Below, piece by piece: positions 1 to 9,612 of a stretch of DNA of 45,414 bases. The notes below the pieces were generated by a model. The model did no database searches. It saw only the letters and a list, made by a program, of their open reading frames with translations, and was not told where the DNA came from. Origin of the DNA: Ophiostoma sp. CBS 140.51 (Eukaryota; Ascomycota; Sordariomycetes; Ophiostomatales; Ophiostomataceae); contig JANSLP010000266.1 in assembly GCA_029298735.1 (NCBI GenBank), forward strand, positions 1 through 45,414, in the 5' to 3' direction. A program made the position numbers and the translations under genes. Each line of letters starts with the position of its first letter. Positions within the stretch are counted from its first letter, which is position 1.

Positions 1-697
1 CTTGTTCTGTCTCGCTCTTGTGCACCCCTTCCCCATCCCCCTATTTCTGTTTTTACTTTTATACGGAGTTCCTCATCTTTGACTGTGTGCGTGTCTTTGA
101 AATTATTTTGATTCTTTTTACGCAAATTCATTTGTTTTATTATTCATTATTTTGTCTGCAATTTATTACATTTTATTTATTCACAATACCTTTTCCCTTT
201 TACGTGTCCCTTTTATTAACCTGTCCTCCCGAGCCTCTTTTTACCTGCTCTGCTCTTTTGCCTCAAAGGGCAGTTTAGCGCATTGGCACAACTACGAAGC
301 CACATGTTAGCTCGTTGCAAGTTCGAAAGAAGGACTCTGGGACTCTACCCCGTGCATGTTGTTTCGCGCGTTTTTTCCGATCGTGAGGTACATCGGCGAT
401 CGCTGAGCTCAGCGTGTGCCGAAACGAAAAAAGAGGAAAAAAAGCGTTGTCTTTCCCAACAAAGCTCTTGAGAAACAGGCCAGGCTTTTCCAGGCCCCTC
501 CCCCTCCCCACTCTACACCCTACGGGGCCCTACAAAGCAGGTACATCGGTTCTTTGTTGTTCATAGTGCGGAGTAGAGTGTATCATAGCGGGGGTGCATT
601 ATGTGCATTAATGGTTTTTTGGTGGTTCGTTGGTGGCCTGGATTGACGCTGGTTGTGCCATTTCGGCTCAGCTGGTCTTGGGGCCAAAAAGGTGGTG

Positions 698-715
698 ACA
701 TCATCACGATGATGT
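698..715. promoter_or_regulatory. 18-bp near-perfect palindrome, CRE-like half sites
   Basis: Two 8-bp arms, acatcatc and gatgatgt, are separated by two bases. Each arm sits in a TGACATCA or TGATGTGA context that resembles bZIP (CREB/ATF-type) binding half sites. It lies about 950 bp upstream of the membrane-protein start codon. Assigning it a regulatory role is inference only. Confidence 0.3.
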
Positions 716-1197
716 GACGAACGGCCGCCCCTCTTTCCTCCCTTTGCACCTGCCCCATCTGCGCCCTACTAGACCGCGGAACTGTTGACGCTGCTGCACC
801 TCATCGCGCTTTCCTTACAAGCATACGTCGCACTTACATAAAGAAGAACAGGAAAGGACGAAGGGGGGCCGCCAATACGCGCCTGTCGCACCCGAAAAAT
901 GTTCGGTTAATGGGAAGAGATGCGCTCAGACAGGGCAAGGGCAACAGAGAACAACAAGAACCGCAGCTCCCTGTTGTGGAAGGCACGGGATCCAATGGCA
1001 CCAGGGACGCCACTTCTAAGACAGGGAAGGAAGGAAAGAGGGAAAGTAGGCGCGGATGTACTTCGTAGCTCTCCACTGTAGAAGGGTAGAAAGGAACAAG
1101 GGAAGGCAGGAATGACGACAATACTGTGCGCCCTCCCAGTCTCTTGTCGCTCATTCCTCTTTGAACGGTACTTTCCTTTCGTGTCCTTATTTCTACT

Positions 1198-1275
1198 CGC
1201 CTTCCTTTTTCTCGTCTCCCTTTTCTTCTTCTTCCTCCCCCTTTTTCTTCCCTCCCTTTTCCTTTCCAGTCTTTC
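1198..1275 (+). promoter_or_regulatory. Pyrimidine-rich tract upstream of the membrane-protein gene
   Basis: Nearly uninterrupted C/T on the sense strand, ending about 50 bp before a consensus intron donor (GTAAGT at 1325). CT-rich blocks just upstream of the transcription start are common in promoters of well-expressed filamentous-fungal genes, so this probably marks the core promoter or TSS region. Similar sense-strand tracts precede the AN1 gene and transketolase in this window. Confidence 0.4.
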
Positions 1276-1324
1276 ATCAAGAACCTCTCTCAGCCAACAC
1301 ATCCAACCGCACCTCATCCATCTT

Positions 1325-1607
1325 GTAAGTGTTTGCCCTGCCTACACGTTGATATCTATGGATGTTCTCTTGTTTCTATTACGCGTCGCGAGATATCTGG
1401 ATTCTAGGTGTTCACCTGTTTTGTCACCCGATTTTACCCCTCGATTTCCCCTTGGTTGGCCGTTTGGTCGTGTGTAATCCCATCACCGTTCAGCGTCGCG
1501 CTTTAACGAGGAAGATGTCGTCACTGTTGAGAACATCCAGAGCTTCAAAAGCATCGACCACATTGAAATAGCGACCTATTTTGACGTGCTTCTAACTGCC
1601 ATCGCAG
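1325..1607 (+). other. Putative 5' UTR intron
   Basis: A consensus donor (GTAAGT at 1325) is paired with an acceptor (cgcag ending at 1607), preceded by a ctaact branch-like motif about 15 bases upstream. Removing this 283-nt segment deletes several short upstream reading frames and leaves a compact leader before the ATG at 1652. Other acceptors are possible, for example the cag near 1494. Confidence 0.4.
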
Positions 1608-1651
1608 AAATCTCACCCACAAACACATTTCACAACTTCACAACCGACAAC

Positions 1652-2269
1652 ATGTCTCTGCAGTGTACGTTGACGTCACCAAAGCTTCAGGCTCGTGTCG
1701 AGAGCTACTTTCTCGCCCTGAGCTGTTCTTTTTGAGCTCTTTAAAATCACATTCTAACTCTCTCTTTAGACCTCCCCTCTGTTAAGCCTTCGGCTATTGC
1801 CATCGGCACCATTTTCGGCCAGGGCGCCGACTTCGTCCGTACGTATTGACCCTCGCCGTATTACTTCAGCTTCACGAGCGGCTTTGTCTAACAACTTGCA
1901 GTGCTCCAGCCCATCTTCGGTGATGCTTTCAAGCGCGCCAAGGAGGCCAACACCGCCGAGGAGTTCGCCAAGTCGAAGCAGGCTGCCTCTGCCGGCGTTG
2001 CCTTGGGCACTTCCTTCATCGGCTCCGGTCTGCGCGCCTATGGTGTCGGTGCTCTGATCAACGCTACCGGTACTCTGTCGTACAAGGGCGCCGCCTACCT
2101 CGGCACATTGGTCTTCTTCGCGACTAGCGCCCCCGGCTACCTGAGCGAGATCCTGGCTGAGAAGCGTCCCCTGGACTTGGTTGTCGCTAGCATCGTCACC
2201 CGCGTCGTCGAGACAGTCGGTCTTGCGACCCTGCTCACCTGGTGGGGTACGCGGACGAGCCCCATCTAA
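1652..2269 (+). CDS. Small multi-pass membrane protein, DUF1761-like
   Basis: Three exons: 1652-1664, 1770-1838 and 1902-2269, giving 149 aa. Intron 1 (105 nt) has donor GTACGT and acceptor TTTAG; intron 2 (63 nt) has donor GTACGT and acceptor TGCAG; the frame is kept across both. The protein has about four hydrophobic segments (residues around 10-32, 52-78, 90-112 and 120-142) separated by short loops, with a charged loop rich in Lys/Glu/Ala at about 36-52. The Gly/Ala-rich helices and the final WWG motif resemble fungal DUF1761-type small integral membrane proteins, whose function is unknown. The family call is from memory of the pattern; the membrane topology is seen directly. A pyrimidine tract and a likely 5' UTR intron lie upstream. 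Confidence 0.7.
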
Positions 2270-2919
2270 GTTTTGAGTAACACCAAGCAAAGAATGGACA
2301 AGCTCGTGGAACATCATGAACGTATAGTGGTGCTGTTGCCATAGTTAATAGACTGCATTATCGCAACAACACTGGAGAGAGCGAGGGGGGACGTAAGGTG
2401 ATACCTACTGGAACGTATACCACCCGACATACGGAGGTGTTTTGACCTTTTATCTTTTGTCTTATTACATAGTCCTGAATATATAATACATTCCCCGAAG
2501 AAGATGTCCGTTGAAGTGTAGACCTGGTTATTAACGTGTGCCAACATGCCATCGTCACCCATGCACTCTTTGTCATGCACTCTTTGTCAATATCAATGTA
2601 TCAAGATGAATTTTGGTACTCCTGCAAACTCGATATACTTTGTAATGATAACAGGATGTAAAAGCAATAACCATGCCAAAGACGCCATCCAGAGTAAAAC
2701 AATGACAGACAAATGGAGAAACAAGAACAGAAAGAGAAACAGAATACAACACAGAGCGTATTACACAAAACGGCCCAAACCCAAACTGGGCCGAAGAACG
2801 AAATCAAAATGAGACCACAACTGTCGGTAGATTTCGGGCCACAGAAAACTCATCTCAGAGCAATGCTGGCCCCTAGATTCCCATCATCCCCTTCCTCCAA
2901 AGCACACCACCGAGATGGT
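2270..2919. other. Convergent 3' intergenic region
   Basis: 650 bp between the stop codons of the membrane-protein gene (+) and NHP2 (-). It is AT-rich, includes A-rich stretches around 2690-2810, and contains short open frames with no family resemblance. It most likely holds the two 3' UTRs and polyadenylation signals. No RNA gene is seen. Confidence 0.6.
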
Positions 2920-3821
2920 TTAGATAATGCCCTTCATCTGCTTGGCGTACTCCTTCTGAGTGGTCTTGACAAAGTCCTGGTACAGGTCGGGGTAGCTGTC
3001 CTCGTCGTCCTCGTCGTCGCTGTCGGCCTTGGCCTTCTTGTCGGAAGCACCCTTCTTGCTCGCACGGCCCTCGGCTTTGATCATGACGACCGACGTAGGG
3101 CGCTTCGTCCGGGCAGCCTGGCCCAGCTCGCCGCGGGAGGCCACAAAGACGTACGGCACGTTGACGTCCTCGCAGGCCAGGGGCAGGTGCATAATGACCT
3201 CGGCGGGGTTGACGTCGCCGGCAATGACAACGACACCGGGCACATCAGCCGACGTCGACGACGGGTTCTTGGCGGGGGCCTTGCGGAGGGCCTTGTTGAC
3301 CTCCTTGACACCGCGGAGAAGAGCCTGCTGCTTGGCAGCTGTAAACTGTCAGTATGCGTAGCAACAAGATAATAATGATAGGGTGTGGGAAAGTACTCAC
3401 CCCGCTTGACAACCTTGAAGACCTTCTTCTGGTACTTGTCTGCGGCCAGGGGCAGAGCAAACTCGACGAGCGCGCCACGGATAATCGGCTTGGGGGTAGC
3501 AGTCTTCTTCTTGGACTCGGTGGGCGCGGCATCCGCCATCTCGTTGTCCGAAGCACTGTCGTCAGCCGCCTCCTCCTCGGCCGCTGCCGACGCCGCCGCC
3601 GACGCCTGCAGGTGGGCGTCGAGTGCCTGGGCCAGCTTCTCCTTCTTCTGCTTCTTCTCCTTCTTGTCGCTCTTGTCCTTGGACTTGTGCACGCCGTCCG
3701 TCTCTGACCGCTTCTTCTCCTTCTTCTCCTTCTTTTCCTTCTTATCCTTCTTGTCCTTCTTGTCGACCTTGTCGGTCACGGCCGCGGCCTCGGCCTCCTT
3801 GCGCTCGCGGCTGGCAGCCAT
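2920..3821 (-). CDS. NHP2: H/ACA ribonucleoprotein subunit 2 (NHP2)
   Basis: Two exons, 3821-3401 and 3338-2920, with a 62-nt intron (donor GTGAGT, acceptor TACAG), encode 279 aa. The C-terminal half is an L7Ae/NHP2 RNA-binding domain (about residues 110-245). It has the family core VVVIAGDVNPAEVIMHLP, the central CEDVNVPYVFV and the TKRPTSVVMI segment. NHP2 is one of four core proteins of H/ACA snoRNPs, which guide pseudouridylation of rRNA and snRNA in the nucleolus. Residues 1-100 are a very Lys/Glu-rich extension followed by Ala/Glu/Asp-rich sequence, making the protein much longer than yeast NHP2 (about 156 aa); such extensions are usual in filamentous fungi and may act as a nucleolar localisation tail. 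The start at 3821 is the first ATG giving the basic N-terminus; the frame stays open upstream but without homology. Two CACGTG sites lie 320-400 bp upstream. Confidence 0.93.
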
Positions 3822-5206
3822 TATATGGATGTGATGGGATGTGGTGGATTTAAAAGGAGGTTGGAGATATTTTGTTCGATCGGTTCGAGTAAAAGCCAAT
3901 CAATTCCGATATGCGAGACGATTCGTAAATGGGAATGAAATCGTTGAAATGGACGAGTCGTTATGCGGAGGTGGTAAAGGAGAAAGCTGCCGGGACCCAG
4001 ACTTTTTTTGCTTGACCTCTTCGCTGGTTTCTCGTTCTGCAACCCAGGGAAAAAAAAAAGTTTAGATCAAAAAAATTGGACTAGCAGCAATGGGACGGCG
4101 CATCCGGTGATATTATTGGACAGAATTGCTTATCATATATGGTCACGTGCGATAACGCTACAAGGCAAGAACGCTCAATAGCTTACTCAGAATCAACCCA
4201 AAATGCACACCCACGTGACGCTCTCACTCAAAAACGAATATTTCAACAGTTGTCACTCTTCCTCCTACAATTTATTTTCTTTCCTCCATTATTACGACAA
4301 TCACCTTTTCAGCGCACAATTTTTGCTTCATATTTTATGATTTTTTTGCTATTTTGGGTATCAATATTGAGCAGCCGAGCCAAAGCCCACAGCCGCAAAA
4401 AAGAGCAGTCACGCTCTTTTGTTCGCACCCATTCGCAGCAACCATCGCCAAAGCCATTCATACTGTCATCAACCTCATCCTCGTCAACTTCCTCCTCGGG
4501 CGCCGATCACCCGTTTCTGAGCATCGCGCCCCCTAGACCACCGCGCACCCAACGTCCTCGTCGGAAATCTATCCTCTATGACCTGGTGTATCGCAGAAAG
4601 ACAAGACAAACGAACGGTGACCCCAGTCCGGATTCCGAAAACGCAAGCGCAAACGGAAGAGGGCAGGGACACGAAAGCAAGATGAAAGAAGAAAAAGAAA
4701 CATCAAAAGACAAAGCGAGAAAAAGACGAGAAAGAAGAGCGCAGGAAACAAAAAAAGCAAAAGCCTCCTTTATCCATCCCAGTGAGACCCCATTGCCCAC
4801 AATCATTCTATTGCTTGCGCCCTTGGACGCCGTTTTTTTTTATCGTTCCTTTTTATTGATTCCTCCATCGGGGTTTTTTGATGTTGGTGGGTGTTGTGTG
4901 TGGACGGAGAAAAAAAAGAAAGGAGGGAGAAGAGCAAATAAAGGTAAAAAAAAGAGCAAAAATCAACCGACCAAACGCCGCATGATGCAAAGGAGACAAA
5001 CGACATGTCATCAACTACTGCCATCCTTGAGGAAAAGACAAAGTTATCGAGACAGCGGCCGCGAAAAAAAAAGAGATTAACAGAGTGGTGTTACAGCAAC
5101 TGAAAGATGACACAAGATCATACATCCCGTGAGAGATGCACGACATGTGTCGACATAAACAGCCGATGGGAGAGTGATTGTGATGATAGTGAAAGGACAG
5201 CGCAAG
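3822..5206. other. Intergenic region: NHP2 promoter and TBP 3' flank
   Basis: 1385 bp. The left part is the NHP2 upstream region. A long frame is open from 4139 to 5080 on the plus strand, but its product is Lys/Arg/Ser-rich low-complexity sequence produced by A-rich DNA with few stops, and it resembles no family, so it is not called. The right part (about 5085-5206) is the expected 3' UTR of the TBP gene. Confidence 0.55.
4144..4217. promoter_or_regulatory. Pair of CACGTG E-boxes upstream of NHP2
   Basis: CACGTG occurs at 4144-4149 (context GTCACGTGC) and 4212-4217 (context CCACGTGAC), 68 bp apart and about 320-400 bp upstream of the NHP2 start. CACGTG is the core site of bHLH factors such as Cbf1 or SREBP-type proteins. 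The sites are seen; their use for NHP2 is inferred. Confidence 0.4.
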
Positions 5207-6309
5207 TTAGACCTTGCGGAAATCCTGCAGCACGGGATAGATCATCTCGAATGCCGTGTAGATTTCCTCACGGACCTTTGCACCAGTCAAGACGATCTTG
5301 CCACTGACGAAAATCAGCAGCACAATCTTGGGCTTGATCATGCGGTAGATCAGACCCGGGAACAGCTCCGGCTCGTAGGAGCTGAAGTTGTGATGGCGCG
5401 AGGCCAGACCTTCCAGACGGATGGGGAACTTGATGTCGCATGAGCCGACAATGTTCTGGATCTTGAAGTCCGTGAACTTGGCGTTGAAGCCTAGCTTCTG
5501 GATGATACGCGCATACTTGCGGCTGGCTAGCTTGGAGTCATCCTCCGACTTGGCACCGGTGACAACCATTTTGCCCGAAGCAAAGATCAGAGCAGTTGTC
5601 TTGGGATCACGGATACGCATGATGACGGCAGCGAAACGTTTCTGCAATAAGCAAAAAAATACTGTTAGCCAAACACTGTTTCCAACAAACAAATCAAATC
5701 AAACCAGAGACCAACTGGTCGCCATGCAAGACGACGAGGAGGGACCAGGATAGGATAGGATTCGGGCCGCGGGAGGTAGAGTGCTTGGGCGCGCGGAAGC
5801 GGGATAGAATATACGAACCGGGTTGTACTCGGCGTTGCGGGCATGCAGCGCAATCGTCTTGAGATCCAGACGGCAGTCGAGATTGACGGTCGCAACGATG
5901 TTCCTTTTTTACAGAAAAATGATGAACAAGTGTTCTTTACGGATTGACAAGACAAAAAAAATCACAAAAGCAGAGGGACTAGGGCAAACACTCACTGCAA
6001 CGTCGGCACGATGCCGCTCACTCCAACCGCTTGCGCCGCCGCAGCAGCCGCTGGTCCCGTGGCCGTTCCAGGCGCTGGGGTAGCAGACCCGGTCTTCGCA
6101 GTGCCGTTGGGCACGCTGCCATCTTTTTCAGACGGGGGTGTCTGCATGGTCTCGGTTCCTCCCGGAAACGAGAGCGACGATGGGGCTGTGAAAGCCCGTG
6201 CTTGGGCGGCGGTCGACGGGTGCGAGTTGAGCGAGTCCATCGAAGACTGCGAGTACAGGCCAGGCTGGCCTGGCGCTGCGTTGTTCACGACAGTAACGGA
6301 AGACGACAT
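5207..6309 (-). CDS. SPT15: TATA-box-binding protein (TBP)
   Basis: Three exons: 6309-5996, 5903-5819 and 5641-5207, encoding 277 aa. Introns are 92 nt (donor GTGAGT) and 177 nt (donor GTTCGT, acceptor TGCAG), both frame-consistent. Residues 1-98 are a variable Ser/Ala/Pro/Gly-rich tail with a poly-Ala run. Residues 99-277 (starting GIVPTLQNIVATV) are the conserved saddle core of two direct repeats. Hallmarks include RFAAVIMRIR and TTALIFASGKMVVTGAKSE in repeat 1, and KFPIRLEGLA, YEPELFPGLIYRM and VSGKIVLTGAK in repeat 2, ending QDFRKV. TBP nucleates preinitiation complexes for RNA polymerases I, II and III in the nucleus. The ATG at 6309 is chosen because no earlier in-frame ATG exists. A likely 5' UTR intron and a consensus TATA box (7108-7115) lie upstream. 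Identification is secure; only the unconserved N-terminus could shift. Confidence 0.97.
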
Positions 6310-6448
6310 TGCTGCGGTTTTGCAGAGAGTTTGCAAAAGAGAGGACAGAGAACGAGAGGACGGAGGTAGATGAGGAGAGGATGAGAAGATCGTGAACGGA
6401 GTCTTCGAGGAAGAGAGGAGGGAGGAGCGACAACAACAGGGCGGTGGC

Positions 6449-6536
6449 CTAGTTGGGGGCTTCAACGCATGTCAGTGTGACACTCTTTTGCTCAGATATC
6501 CATCAAATGAAGATGAGGTTCAGTCCACACACTTAC
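6449..6536 (-). other. Putative 5' UTR intron of the TBP gene
   Basis: On the minus strand a perfect donor (GTAAGT at 6536-6531) is followed by a branch-like CTGAC and acceptors ending at 6460 (GAAG) or 6449 (CTAG). This would be a 77- or 88-nt leader intron. It is supported only by splice-site consensus and spacing. Confidence 0.35.
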
Positions 6537-7107
6537 AACAGCCGGCGACGGGGGTCGAAGGCTGATGACGGGTGTGCGTGTCTGCTGCAGCGAAAGAGTC
6601 TGTCTGGTAAGAGAGGCCGAGTTCGTCGATCGGGGCGAGGCGAAAGACAAAGGTAGATTGGTGGATCGAGGTCGAAAGTGAATTCTCCTCGAGATAGATG
6701 GTGTCAGGTCGGACGCGGGTCGGTGTGAAGCGATGCGATGCGACGAGTGGACGGATCTTCAAAAGTGAAGTTGTTTTTTGGAAGAAAAAAAATTAAAAAG
6801 AAACAAGGGGAAATAAAATCAGACGCTGAACAACAGACGGAAATCAATGATAAGAAAAGAGGAAAAAGAGGAAAATTAATCTCGATCGCAATAATTAAAT
6901 AGCGAGAGGTTGTAGAGGTGAAGGAAAGGCAAAGAAAAACAGTTTCCTTGATGATGGGGAAGAGAGGGGTTGAGAAACGTAGCCTTTTTTGCGACAGTGT
7001 TTTGGGTGGGAGCCGCAAAAAAATCCGTGGCTGAAATTGGGCGAGAGGGGGGTCAGTCAAAATGCACGCGCGAAGGAAAAGAAAAACGAGGGAGGGACAT
7101 GCTGTCC

Positions 7108-7115
7108 TTTATATA
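7108..7115 (-). promoter_or_regulatory. Consensus TATA box, candidate TBP promoter
   Basis: The minus strand reads TATATAAA, a perfect TATA-box consensus, about 800 bp upstream of the TBP start codon. If used, the transcript would have a leader of roughly 770 nt before removal of the predicted 5' UTR intron. No other gene on the minus strand lies between this site and TBP. Confidence 0.4.
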
Positions 7116-7277
7116 CTTCCGAAGGAAACGCACGGACCAGCATGAAAGAGCGGGTCCTGTCATGCGCTAGTCAAAATTTCTGCGAATCAGGGATTGTTTC
7201 GCAATCGCCTCGGCGCTTCTGGGGGGGCGTGTGGGTGTCTGGGTGGCGGAAATTCGCAATTGGGAAGGCAATAGGGG

Positions 7278-7290
7278 GCACGTCACGTGC
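7278..7290. promoter_or_regulatory. 13-bp palindrome containing CACGTG
   Basis: gcacgt and acgtgc are arranged around a central c, with an E-box core at 7284-7289. It lies about 165 bp upstream of the TATA-like element, a plausible position for an upstream activating site of the TBP gene. The function is inferred. Confidence 0.35.
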
Positions 7291-7449
7291 AGGAGGCCAA
7301 TTCGCTGCGCTGAGGTTTTCTGCCTAGTAAATTTCAGCCGCCTAGTGGCAAGTCTAGGGGGCAATGACGAGACGATTGGCTGTCGACTGCGCAGGAAGGA
7401 GCGATGTACTCGTCGCGATGACGATGATAAGATGGGATGTGAGTGAGTT

Positions 7450-8219
7450 TAATGTGAGTTGACTGTAAATAAAGTTGCAAACAGTGAGATGAATGACAAT
7501 ATTGCAAAGTGTGCTGAACGAGAAGTGCAGTAATGCATAATGGACGGAGTGCTCATCAGGTGCAGATCTTTGCGCACAGTCATGTACAGACTGTTGGCAC
7601 TTCAGTAGAAGTCAAGATTCAAATATAGTCAAATCAACTTTTCACTTCATCGCTATTCATCGCCTTCATCACATGCATATATGCTTATCATGGACTTGGC
7701 GGTTGGTGAGAAAAGAAAGTGTGCATTTGTAGTGTCTATAAGCCACCCCAGTAATATTGGTACATCTCATAACCAACAAGCTCACTTACGAGTCATTGTC
7801 AAGAGAAACTGTTCTCATCACATAAATATGTGTCCAATGTAGACCAGTGGCTGACATAAAAAGAAAATGTGGTTGCACGTGGTGTGTGTCTGTCCCCGGT
7901 AGACGACAATAGTATAGTTGAAGCCAACAAGCCCACTTACAGCTTCTACCACCGCGGGCGCTGTTCTCATCTCATCAATGTGCGCATCGCGAGGCTAGGA
8001 TACATAATTATGTGCCATCATGAACAAGTGGTTGACATAAAAAGAAAATGTGTATGTATGTAGTGTCTATCTGTCATCCCGGTAGACGGTATTGGTACAT
8101 TTTATAGCCAACAAGTGCCAGCCGTCCGCTCAATGCATGCTTCTGTAACGTCTAGACGTACCATCTAGCGCACCCTATGTATTTGTTTTGTGGTTCATCG
8201 TTCCTCGTCCATCATCTCC
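7450..8219. other. Gene-free region holding a decayed tandem repeat
   Basis: No coding signal is seen. Much of the interval (about 7711-8125) is made of three diverged copies of one repeat, described separately. The rest is AT-rich DNA beyond the QCR8 stop codon at 8220 and upstream of the TBP promoter. Confidence 0.6.
7711..8125. repeat. Degenerate tandem repeat, three copies
   Basis: Three diverged copies, beginning near 7711, 7858 and 8038, share ordered landmarks: an aaaagaaa...tgtg block, a gtagtgtct block, a (g)gtaga/attggtaca block and ccaacaag (7773, 7924, 8108). The best-kept part is 25 nt long with one mismatch between 7847-7871 and 8028-8052. Spacing between copies is about 150 and 180 bp, so the units have gained or lost sequence. 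No open frame is conserved. It could be an old minisatellite or a decayed regulatory array. Confidence 0.7.
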
Positions 8220-9052
8220 TTACTCCTCGTCAGCCGATGGCCGGCCGTGCTTGGAGTTCAGGAAGTGGTTCCTATATTGTTAGTTGGGTTCAGCAACGAT
8301 GATATCAAATCAACCTCGATAGGGACATGAACATACCGCTCGGTGGCCCACTGCATGATGTAGTAGCCGGCAACAAAGGCAGGAGCCCAGTACAGGACCT
8401 GCCGGGAGAACCGCCGCCAGGTGTTGAAGACGGCGTCGTGGCCGGCACCGGCGAAGGGGTTCTGGCGGTTGGGGGCAATGCCGAACGAGACAATGCCGCG
8501 CTGCTTCTGGGTGGCGGGGCCTGTGCATTGTTAGCGAGTGTTCGGGTATCTGTGTCGTCCATGTCGTTGATATATCGTCCTCAATCGCATCCGCAGCTCG
8601 GTCGTCGCATCGCGTCATCCACGTGGCTCGCGATATATCTCCGGTTATCGGTGGATTCCGCGGCCCCAGCTCCGACCAGCTTCGTTCGATGCGGTATCTT
8701 CTCCTTCAACCTTCCAAGCAATTGTCCACCCTTCATCTATCCAACCGGCCATGCCGTAATGCAACTTACCCATAGCACCCCAGTTGCCAATGTAGCTAAA
8801 TGGAGAAAACGCGTCAGCATCCAATTCAACACCAAAACCATCGCCCGGGCGCGCAATTGCACATTCACGGTCGCAGAAAGCCGTTCCAGCACGTCCGAAG
8901 GCGTGCATCAACCGCCAGGCCAAAAGACCGCATGGCTGCGGTGCACCGGAAGTCCGTTTTCAATCGCGTGAGAGAGGGGAGCCGTACTGGCCGTATTTGC
9001 CGAGCGGGGTGTCGCCACCGCCGCCGCTGCGGAGCATCTGAGAGGGACGCAT
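8220..9052 (-). CDS. QCR8: Ubiquinol-cytochrome c reductase subunit 8 (QCR8)
   Basis: Four exons: 9052-8988, 8795-8770, 8520-8337 and 8271-8220, encoding 108 aa. Introns are 192, 249 and 65 nt with GTACGG, GTAAGT and GTATGT donors and TTTAG, CACAG and ATAG acceptors. The second exon is only 26 nt, so skipping it would shift the frame. The N-terminus MRPSQMLRSGGGG and the following KQRGIVSFGIAPNRQNPFAG are typical of fungal subunit VIII. A single transmembrane helix (about residues 62-84, YWAPAFVAGYYIMQWA) is followed by a short polar tail, NHFLNSKHGR. The protein is a small matrix/inner-membrane subunit of respiratory complex III that contacts cytochrome b. It is divergent from PHB1, another inner-membrane protein, and shares its promoter region. 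Confidence 0.93.
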
Positions 9053-9612
9053 TGTGATCGTTTGAGTTCGGGGGTTGTGGAGGGGAGAGGGTGGTGGTGG
9101 TGGTCGGGGTGGTCGTGGATGTCGTGAGAATGGACAGAGTCGATGCTGGCAAGCTTCAGAGAAAACAGGCGAGAGAATTTCTGGGATGCCGAATGGGAGT
9201 TGTCGGAATGGTCAATTGGCCGCGGGTTGAGCCAAATGGAGGCGCCTTACCTGATTGGGTTTGGTTTTGACAGCTCGGAGCGCTGAGATAATCCGAACCG
9301 TGCTGAGCCTGCTTTCGACAGGAAGACGGAGGATGGACAGACCCCACCCCAGCAGTGGCGGGAGAGAAAGAGCAGCCCAGCAAGCAGTACCAGCACCAGT
9401 CAGTAGCCCGGAAAGAGCCACCAGCAGGCAGGCAAGAGGCAGCGTCAAACCACTGCTGACAGCGCAAAAAAGCTCGCAAAGCACGACCCAGCTTACCCCA
9501 TCCCAAAACGAAGCCGCAAAAAAAGCAGACGACATCGACATCTCGGATCCGTCGGGCTCAGACCATCACCCTCATCAATCGACAACGCACACCCTCCACA
9601 ACCACATTCACA
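9053..9612. promoter_or_regulatory. Divergent promoter region of QCR8 and PHB1
   Basis: 560 bp separate the two start codons. The QCR8-proximal part (about 9067-9125) is G-rich on the plus strand, with several runs of three or more G. CCAAT-box cores (ATTGG on the plus strand) occur at 9215-9219 and 9254-9258, the second in the context TGATTGGGT, close to the HAP-complex site. HAP2/3/4-type CCAAT factors control respiratory genes in fungi, including yeast QCR8. Shared control of both genes is inferred. Confidence 0.5.

Larger units (their letters stand above)
1..1324. other. Left flank without a supported gene
   Basis: No convincing gene is seen. The first 240 bases are T-rich and AT-rich, like a fungal untranslated or intergenic stretch. 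Positions 834-1280 are low-complexity purine/pyrimidine-asymmetric DNA, whose apparent reading frames are Lys/Arg/Gly-rich or Ser/Phe/Leu-rich and resemble no family. The right part (about 1198-1324) is probably the promoter and first untranslated exon of the membrane-protein gene at 1652. A gene lying mostly to the left of the window could end here, but nothing in the sequence proves it. Confidence 0.6.

Noticed and set aside
3081..3899. Longer NHP2 reading without splicing
   Set aside because: Reading through the 62-nt intron gives an Arg/Ser-rich tail and loses the L7Ae domain; splicing restores it exactly.
4139..5080. 313-codon open frame on the plus strand
   Set aside because: A-rich low-complexity DNA with few stops; product is Lys/Arg/Ser-rich, has no domain, and sits where the NHP2 promoter and TBP 3' UTR are expected.
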